A DNA stretch of 64,000 bases, taken from positions 55,108 to 119,107 of the forward strand of contig CAJWAD010000001.1 of NCBI GenBank assembly GCA_913020245.1, written 5' to 3'. The translations under genes were made by a program, and so were the position numbers. This document shows, in pieces, positions 58,639 to 64,000 of this stretch. Within the stretch, counting starts at the first letter, position 1. Every line of letters begins with the position of its first letter. The notes below the pieces were generated by a model that saw nothing but the letters and a program-made list of their open reading frames with translations, made no database searches and was not told the DNA's origin. This stretch comes from an uncultured Oleiphilus sp. (GTDB lineage Bacteria > Pseudomonadota > Gammaproteobacteria > Pseudomonadales > Oleiphilaceae).

Positions 58639-58700
58639 AAGCGGACGTTGGGGTCGTAAGCTCAACTAAGGTCGCGTGTTAGACAAAAGCAGACCTTGGC
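58639..58700 (+). repeat. Dispersed intergenic repeat, copy D
   Basis: AAGCGGACGTTGG, then TCGTAAGCTCAAC, then GTTAGACAAAAGCAGACCT. It holds both boxes of the repeat family, AAGCGGAC and TTAGACAAAAGCAGAC. It lies directly after the hypothetical gene stop. Confidence 0.6.
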
Positions 58701-58903
58701 TCAGCTCCATTCACGATGACCGCTCCAAGAGGGGAACAGACATTCCGTTGAATACCTTATCAAGGTAGGAATCTCATCTTTGCGGTCATCTAATATTCCT
58801 TTCAGACTTCAGTAAATTACGTCTTTAGGCTTTGCGCCAACTTTAAGGCAGTTGTATACCGAGCTTCGGAAGTCATTTCAGATCTACTTTTACGACAATC
58901 GTC

Positions 58904-59482
58904 TTATTCTTCAAGCGGGAAATTTGAAGCATTAACTTCCGCCCCAAAGTCACCTAACAATTGAATAATTTCGAATGGTTTTTTCATTCTAATGGCATAT
59001 TGTAAAGCGGTTTCTTCACGGACACCGACTTTCTTATTTATATCAAATCCTTCGTTGATTAACTGATGGATCAAATCTATATCGTTATTTAAAACTGCCC
59101 AATGAAGCACTGTTATCGAATTTGGCTCATCGCCTAGATCAACACATTTATTATAAATACATGCACTTACTCTAGGTAGCTCGAGAGAACAAATTGACAT
59201 TCTTCCCAACTGATAATCATATTGCTCGTCAAGTTCGTAATACTGCTTTGATAAGGATTCCATGTAATCAAAGCTCACAGACTTTTTTGAATAGATAATA
59301 TACTCATCAAACCCTCCACAAACCCTACTTCCAAATCCAGTAGTTTTGCATTCATTGTCAACATCGCACGATAGATCATTGGCCAGCATTTTTATCTCAT
59401 TTCCAATAAGTTCTCTTTCCGAACTGAATGACACTGAGCACAAGCAAAAGTAACAAATGAAAATTGCATAAAAAGATTTCAT
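58904..59482 (-). CDS. Secreted ankyrin-repeat protein
   Basis: A 192-residue exported protein. The ATG at 59482 begins MKSFYAIFICYFCLCSVSFSS, a clear signal peptide (an upstream Met at 59539 is less likely). A Cys-rich middle domain (ANDLSCDVDNECKTTGFGSRVCGGFDEYIIYSKK, then CSLELPRVSACIYNKC) precedes two ankyrin repeats (SITVLHWAVLNNDIDLIHQLINEG, ETALQYAIRMKKPFEIIQLL). Function unknown; the layout suggests a periplasmic or surface protein. It belongs to the minus-strand run of the accessory region. Confidence 0.7.
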   Translation of the reverse strand: MKSFYAIFICYFCLCSVSFSSERELIGNEIKMLANDLSCDVDNECKTTGFGSRVCGGFDEYIIYSKKSVSFDYMESLSKQYYELDEQYDYQLGRMSICSLELPRVSACIYNKCVDLGDEPNSITVLHWAVLNNDIDLIHQLINEGFDINKKVGVREETALQYAIRMKKPFEIIQLLGDFGAEVNASNFPLEE

Positions 59483-59869
59483 ATTCGGAAAGCCGAAAAG
59501 GTGAGTGACGGTTTGAGTATAGGTCGGTAATCCATGCAACTCTATAACTTACTACCAGATTATTAACAAACCACTTGGCTTCAGAAGTGTTGGTTAGATA
59601 CATAAAGATAGTGACTGATGGCATTTAGTCATCGTGTATTCAAGAGCTACAATATCACTTGAGGACATCCGCTTTGATGCCCAAGAAGATGAAGCCGGCC
59701 TCGATTCCCAATGTTCGGTTATGTCTACAAGCGAGCGTTATGCTAACTCTTAGACAATAGCGGAAGTCAGAGATGTGCTTTTGTAGCTGGAATTTACGTC
59801 AGGTTTATTTCGAAAGCAGACATAAAAATAGATATGCTCCCCTTTATACCCTGAGTAATTATGGTTAGG
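59483..59869. other. Gene-free stretch with repeat copies
   Basis: About 387 bases between the ankyrin gene and the TPR gene. It holds repeat copy A (59729-59770) and fragments related to it: AAAGCAGACATAAAA at 59813-59827 and AAAGCGGATG on the minus strand at about 59665. No gene recognised. Confidence 0.5.
59729..59770 (+). repeat. Dispersed intergenic repeat, copy A
   Basis: AAGCGAGCGTTATGCTAAC, then TCTTAGACAATAGCGGAAG. It is similar to copy C (GCATTACGCTAGCTCTTAGAC) over the middle 25 bases, and lies between the ankyrin and TPR genes. Confidence 0.6.
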
Positions 59870-61780
59870 CTAATGGACTTCAATAGCTTGTGTTGATACT
59901 AGATGCTCATTCCACAAAACGTCTATTCGCCAATTGCCGGGCACGTCTTCTTCCATATTTGGATAGTAGTAAGCATAAGAGGTATTAAAACCGTCATATC
60001 CTACGACTCTAACTAGATACTCAAATTTCTTCTTTGAATCAGGACCATAGAATGCGTATGTAAGCTCGTTTTCATCGCTCCCCACACCATCAATGGCCGA
60101 GCTGATATAGATCGGACTGTCGTGTCTAAATGGAAAGGTATTTTTACTATTAATCGGTGTTCCGGTTGAAGATAACTGGTCAGATGTAATGTTAAGAAAC
60201 TGAACACCATCAAGCTGAATTGTTTGCATATCAAAATCAGCTTTACCAACTTTCTTACCATTCTTGAAGTGAATTTTGTAAAGTGAAGTACCATCGTCTA
60301 AACGTCGATTTAAAGTTCCTTCAATTTCTCCCAGGTATAAAGAGCCTTCTGCGACGACATTGCCGCTAGGAGAATACTCCCAAAAAGGACCAGTTGTTTT
60401 CTCATGTCTCATGGTAAATTTCGCATTGAGATATCCCGTCCCCCATGTTTCGGTGAACTTTAAATTACCATCTTCATAGTATTTCGATTCCAGAAGCGCG
60501 CCATTGGAAGCCATTACTTTACTTGGCTGTTGTCTTCGGCCTTCCGTAAAGTATTCACGTATCATAAGATCACCTTTATGAAAGACGACTTCATGCGTGC
60601 CAGAAGGTCGAGCCTGAGTTTGTTGGGCGAGTAAGAGATACGCTTTGTATTTTGGATCTTCGGAATCCATTAAATGAGCTCGCTGAAATGCCTTTTCAGC
60701 ACGTTCATAATCTCGAAAGAAATAAGCTAGCTTTGCTAATTGAAAGTAACCAAAATGATCATAAGGGTCTAGATGAATAGCAATTTTGGTGGAGTTATAA
60801 GCAGCCTCATGATCTCCCATAGCATGCTGTATTGAGCCAAGTAATCGCCAGGTCAATGATCGATAAGGCCAATGCTCAAGTGACTCGTTTAGGTACTTAA
60901 TGGATTGTTCGAACTTCCCCGCACAACTATAACCTCTTCCGAGTTGCCAACTGCTCCAACTGTTTTCGTATGAACTATAAATTTGCTTATAGTCATCTAT
61001 TTTATCGCAATACTGTCCTCGCTGTGAGTTAAGCTGGCTTATCTCCCAATCTATCTCGACACTTCTAAAATTCGGGTATTCAGGAATCTTTTGGGATACT
61101 TCAAACAAAAAATCCTTTTGCTGTTCGATACTTCCTCCCCAATTCGGAGCCAATGTCCAAAGGTAAATATGAACCAACCAACTAAATGATGGATCTATTT
61201 CCATTCCAGCTTTGTAAAGAGCTTCTCGATGAGATTTCCCTGCAATGTGCTGGGCAATTTGCAATTCAATAGCATAGGGGAAGGGGCTATCAGAATATGT
61301 ACTTTTAACAACCTCTAGATCAGCCATTGCTTTTTCAAAGAACCTACGCATCTCAGACATTCTTGATCGTGACGTATTAATGACCTTATCAGTTCCTCTT
61401 GCTAGGAGGCCAAGTTGCAGAAAGTAATTCGATCTCATTAATCTTGGACTGACTAAATCAGGAGATTGATCAACCCATGCATTAAAGTCGACCTCGAGCC
61501 AAGTCTCCGTTCTTCCTAAAGCAAACAGCGCATCTTTAATCTGTATATTGTTGTCGATGCTCGGACGCGTTAAATAGCCCTCAAGCTCCCCAGAGAGCGC
61601 CTCATAGTTTCCATCTAGCAGCTGTTTTAAGTATCGCTGACCTTGAATGCTAAGAATAGGTTCTACGTTTTCACGACCAATATCTTGGTAAATAGTTTCG
61701 TTAACCGCAGGCTTAAACGCTAGCCAAACTCCTACTGTTATTAAGGCAAGCGCAAAGGTTGAAATAAACTTCTTAAACAT
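59870..61780 (-). CDS. TPR protein with MORN-like C-terminal repeats, membrane-anchored
   Basis: A 636-residue protein. One N-terminal TM segment (FISTFALALITVGVWLAF) anchors it, the rest being periplasmic. Residues about 270-400 contain tetratricopeptide repeats (SWQLGRGYSCAGKFEQSIKYL, LLGSIQHAMGDHEAAYNSTKIAI, FQLAKLAYFFRDYERAEKAFQRA). The part about 420-530 has MORN-like/YwqK-type strands (LLESKYYEDGNLKFTETWGTG, GPFWEYSPSGNVVAEGSLY, LYKIHFKNGKKVGKADF). The C-terminus is beta-rich and unrecognised. A role in surface or effector-related functions is possible but unproven. It is the largest gene of the accessory region. Confidence 0.7.
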   Translation of the reverse strand: MFKKFISTFALALITVGVWLAFKPAVNETIYQDIGRENVEPILSIQGQRYLKQLLDGNYEALSGELEGYLTRPSIDNNIQIKDALFALGRTETWLEVDFNAWVDQSPDLVSPRLMRSNYFLQLGLLARGTDKVINTSRSRMSEMRRFFEKAMADLEVVKSTYSDSPFPYAIELQIAQHIAGKSHREALYKAGMEIDPSFSWLVHIYLWTLAPNWGGSIEQQKDFLFEVSQKIPEYPNFRSVEIDWEISQLNSQRGQYCDKIDDYKQIYSSYENSWSSWQLGRGYSCAGKFEQSIKYLNESLEHWPYRSLTWRLLGSIQHAMGDHEAAYNSTKIAIHLDPYDHFGYFQLAKLAYFFRDYERAEKAFQRAHLMDSEDPKYKAYLLLAQQTQARPSGTHEVVFHKGDLMIREYFTEGRRQQPSKVMASNGALLESKYYEDGNLKFTETWGTGYLNAKFTMRHEKTTGPFWEYSPSGNVVAEGSLYLGEIEGTLNRRLDDGTSLYKIHFKNGKKVGKADFDMQTIQLDGVQFLNITSDQLSSTGTPINSKNTFPFRHDSPIYISSAIDGVGSDENELTYAFYGPDSKKKFEYLVRVVGYDGFNTSYAYYYPNMEEDVPGNWRIDVLWNEHLVSTQAIEVH

Positions 61781-62090
61781 AAAATAATGTCCGCAAAATA
61801 GGGTATGTAAAACGAGATGTTGAGGCCTTAGTTAGCCAATTGAGCAGCGTTAAATAATGAATTGGCGCACTAATTAGTGAATACAAATGACGAAAAGATA
61901 CACGAAAATATTCCTTATCATCGTTATTCATCTCTACTCAAAACACTCGTCTTCCTGAAACAAGACGCCAAGTTAATAGGAAGGCGTTGTGCAGTATTTA
62001 TTAGTGTAAAGTCGGCGCGAAGCGGCAACATAAAAAGATCGTGACAGTGATTATCCAGGCCAATCTGATGGCCGATCATTAAACACCTTG
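61781..62090. other. Gene-free stretch in accessory region
   Basis: About 310 bases between the TPR gene start and the glutaredoxin-like gene stop. It includes GCGGACATT on the minus strand (61787-61795), just before the TPR ATG, matching the repeat core, and a TAACAAGGTG-type string on the minus strand at the glutaredoxin-like stop. No gene. Confidence 0.45.
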
Positions 62091-62444
62091 TTATAGAATT
62101 TCATTGTAGTCTGTTAAAACTGACTGAAAATTAGGCCGTACAGTAATATAACCATTAACATCAACTACTGGTAAATTGTAGCGCTTAGTAGATATACCAG
62201 AAGCTTTCATTCTTGAGTGAAGGCTGGTTGCAACTTGTTTATTATCGACAACGAAATAATGGTAATTGACACCAGTGCGTTCTAAGTTGGATAACATTTG
62301 TTTTGTAAAACCGCACGAATTTCGACCATAAACTGCAACATAAGGTTCTTCAAAACTGGGACTTACCGGAGTGCTAGGTTTGTACTTTTGCCACATTTGA
62401 AAAGAACCAATGGCTAATACAGCAATTATTAATAAGCTCTTCAT
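62091..62444 (-). CDS. Membrane-anchored glutaredoxin-like protein
   Basis: A 117-residue protein with an N-terminal TM or signal anchor (LLIIAVLAIGSFQMW, residues 4-18) and a thioredoxin-fold domain. The active site is CGFT (Cys44), a monothiol glutaredoxin-like arrangement; the cis-Pro loop is YNLPVVDVNGY and ends with VRPNFQSVL. Glutaredoxins bind glutathione or iron-sulfur clusters; here the N-terminal anchor points to the periplasm or inner membrane. It lies 54 bases after the next gene on the minus strand, and both may be co-transcribed. Confidence 0.75.
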   Translation of the reverse strand: MKSLLIIAVLAIGSFQMWQKYKPSTPVSPSFEEPYVAVYGRNSCGFTKQMLSNLERTGVNYHYFVVDNKQVATSLHSRMKASGISTKRYNLPVVDVNGYITVRPNFQSVLTDYNEIL

Positions 62445-62498
62445 CTTCTTTCCTTGTTATCATGCTTTCGGAACAAACCGGTCCGGTTGACGCACTTG

Positions 62499-62960
62499 TT
62501 AGTGTTGTTTGTATTCGGTATGCAAGACATCAACAGTCGCCTCTAATTCATTAAATGAATCTGGGTACATTGTGAATTCGAAATCTTTTAAGCATAGCCA
62601 GCTTGAAACTTTAAACACTCCTTTTTTACTCTGTAAAACAAGTGTGAATGCGCCATTCCTATGAGACCTTGTTTCAGTCTTGTATAAATCTCGCCAAGAT
62701 ATCTTATTTGCTTTGAACGGAGGAAACAAAACACTCGGAATTTCAATGCCTTCACTCGAAACAACTATTTTCTTGTTTCGAGGCGACGAAATTATCCAGA
62801 TAATCAAAATGATAAGCGACATCGTTGTAAATGCTTTTGCTTCCGACGTTTGAGAAAATGAATCATCAATATAGCCATGAGTTCCAAGGCAAAATATAAG
62901 AGCAAGTCCAATAAACAGAAAAATATGGCTTAAAGGTATTTTGTAAGGTATTTCAATCAT
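62499..62960 (-). CDS. Uncharacterised two-TM protein with PH-like C-terminal domain
   Basis: A 153-residue protein with two N-terminal TM segments (LSHIFLFIGLALIFCLGTHG and FTTMSLIILIIWIISS) and a soluble C-terminal part whose strand pattern (KKIVVSSEGIEIPSVLFPPFKANKISWRDLYKTETR, GAFTLVLQSKKGVFKVSSWL) resembles bacterial PH-like domains. The start is ATG at 62960 (a GTG at 62966 adds two residues); no good ribosome site. No homologue is recognised. It is upstream of the glutaredoxin-like gene. Confidence 0.6.
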   Translation of the reverse strand: MIEIPYKIPLSHIFLFIGLALIFCLGTHGYIDDSFSQTSEAKAFTTMSLIILIIWIISSPRNKKIVVSSEGIEIPSVLFPPFKANKISWRDLYKTETRSHRNGAFTLVLQSKKGVFKVSSWLCLKDFEFTMYPDSFNELEATVDVLHTEYKQH

Positions 62961-63602
62961 AAGCACTAATGGACACTACATTGTTATTTTTGGTGGGTAG
63001 ATTCTGCCCAAAATTGTAAACCATACTCACAGATTATACGCAGCTCGCGTAATACTCCACTTAATGGCTTGATGTTCGCGTCTTTGGCATCTCAAATGGC
63101 TGATTTGACGGCGATATCACCCCTCATGCGTCTTTAGTCTGCTCTCTCGATAAACCTGCTGGAATAAAATCCTAGAACCGCAGCTGCTCTATGTCTGCAA
63201 TTGTCTAATAGTTTGCGTAACGTTAGATGTCTGCTTTTCGCCAATTGCAGAATATCATCCCCACGCACCAAATCATTACACAACCAAAAGCAGGGGTAAG
63301 TTAGTAATGGTTTTCTGGCATCTAATGGACGATATTTAAGACTATACCAAACCCAAGTGAACGTGACACACCTAGCTATTCACTTTGCTTCACATTGTTA
63401 TACGCATCTGGGAAGCGCAAAATAAACGGCGTATAATTAGCTTAATGCATAATAGGTGTGAGTAAGTTCGCCATTGCGCTTTGCCATAAAGCGATAACTG
63501 CTCTAAATTCACAACAAGGCACAGATTCCTTGATTCAGACGTATAGAAAAATATGTCGATAGAATATTCGATTGATCACCAACGACTAAAACTGAGTACC
63601 TC
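62961..63602. other. Gene-free stretch with repeat copy B
   Basis: About 640 bases between the two-TM gene and the RIO kinase gene. Repeat copy B (minus strand, 63191-63240) lies here. A TATAAT at 63432-63437 is a possible -10 for the kinase gene, 165 bases upstream. No gene recognised in the rest. Confidence 0.5.
63191..63240 (-). repeat. Dispersed intergenic repeat, copy B
   Basis: Read on the minus strand: CGAAAAGCAGACATCTAACG, then TTACGCAAACTA, then TTAGACAATTGCAGACAT. It shows both boxes and the central TTACGC of the family, in reverse orientation to copies A, C and D. It marks the right part of the accessory region. Confidence 0.65.
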
Positions 63603-64000
63603 ATGAAAACGCCCAAACGCCTGCAGCCTCTCATCGATGATGGCTTGATCGATGAAGTTATCAGTCGCCTAATGAGTGGTAAAGAAGCAGACATATTCGT
63701 GGTCCGCTGCCGTGACAATATTCGTTGTGCGAAAGTTTATAAAGATGCAATGAAGCGCAGTTTTAAAAAGGCTGCGCAATATCAAGAGGGACGCAAAGCA
63801 CGCAGTGGTCGGCAAGCGCGGGCTATGCAAAAACGGTCAAACTACGGTCGCCAAGAGCAAGAAAAAGTTTGGCAAAATGCCGAGGTTGATGCCCTATCAC
63901 GGTTGGCCCGCGCTTCGGTGCGAGTGCCTGAGACCTTTGGCTGCGTTGACGGTGTTTTGTTAATGGAGTTAATCACCGACGAAGCAGGGGATGTCGCGCC
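63603..64000 (+). CDS. RIO1-type serine kinase, 5' part only
   Basis: The first 132 residues of a RIO-type kinase start at the ATG 63603 and run off the window. Read by hand: KTPKRLQPLIDDGLIDEV at the start, DIFVVRCRDNIRCAKVYKDA (the lysine of ATP binding in CAKVYKD), a long basic linker (RSFKKAAQYQEGRKARSGRQARA), then SVRVPETFGCVDGVLLMELI. This matches PA4780-type RIO1-like kinases of Pseudomonas, whose substrates are unknown. Ribosome site weak. It lies beyond the accessory region and could be core. Confidence 0.85.
   Translation, partial: MKTPKRLQPLIDDGLIDEVISRLMSGKEADIFVVRCRDNIRCAKVYKDAMKRSFKKAAQYQEGRKARSGRQARAMQKRSNYGRQEQEKVWQNAEVDALSRLARASVRVPETFGCVDGVLLMELITDEAGDVA

Noticed and set aside
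56502..63602. A canonical integron cassette array
   Set aside because: Some TAACAAG-type half sites exist, but I found no paired attC core sites, no intI in the window, and gene spacing is too wide.

Overview
The window looks like a chromosome segment of a free-living, aerobic, Gram-negative gammaproteobacterium. Three conserved gene orders support this: ubiE-ubiJ-ubiB-hisE-tatABC-rsmE (as in Pseudomonas relatives), ygfB-pepP-ubiH-ubiI facing zapB-like/zapA/6S RNA/ygfA, and pyrG-kdsA. A wax-ester synthase/DGAT homologue, many alpha/beta hydrolases and a PHA-type small protein suggest a marine, lipid-storing relative of Pseudomonadales/Cellvibrionales-type bacteria. I cannot name the genus.

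Layout. 1-2 kb: kdsA (partial) and pyrG. 2.2-6 kb: a PhnD-like periplasmic protein, then a three-gene ABC importer of the TrpXYZ/COG2984-4120-1101 type. 6-9 kb: a voltage-gated K+ channel, a MoaB/MogA-type protein and pyrC. 9-16.5 kb: an Ig-repeat lipoprotein, a DUF5610-like protein, an RND/MMPL exporter, an alpha/beta hydrolase and a DUF2288 protein. 16.5-23.3 kb: lipid metabolism (WS/DGAT, hydrolase, FFLEELY-type protein, crotonase, long-chain acyl-CoA synthetase, PHA-system protein). 23.4-29 kb: ubiquinone synthesis, hisE, Tat export and rsmE. 29-38.3 kb: ubiI, ubiH, pepP, ygfB, zapB-like, zapA, 6S RNA, ygfA, ilvA, rpiA and ppa. 38.4-46.8 kb: PQQ-type sugar dehydrogenase, a small BRCT-like protein, a GGDEF/EAL regulator, uvrD, a coiled-coil membrane protein and pdxH. 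46.9-49.4 kb: a complete bufferin-type RiPP operon (precursor, MNIO/DUF692, DUF2063, DoxX). 49.5-56.5 kb: hydrolase, thiI, ppnN, cytochrome c, a carboxymuconolactone-decarboxylase-like protein and a ThDP enzyme.

56.5-63.5 kb is an accessory region. It is gene-poor, AT-richer by eye, mostly minus-strand and full of unrecognised membrane or secreted proteins (two-TM proteins, ankyrin, TPR/MORN-like, glutaredoxin-like). It also holds a DUF3592 pseudogene with three different in-frame stop codons. Its intergenic spaces carry a diverged dispersed repeat (core AAGCGGACAT ... TTAGACAA). A RIO1-type kinase gene starts at 63603 and leaves the window.

The most interesting parts are the bufferin operon (probably copper-related, precursor with four cysteines), the repeat-bearing accessory region with its pseudogene, and the neutral-lipid gene cluster whose WS/DGAT probably starts at a GTG preceded by a near-perfect Shine-Dalgarno sequence. 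No tRNA, rRNA, CRISPR array, insertion sequence or prophage was seen.
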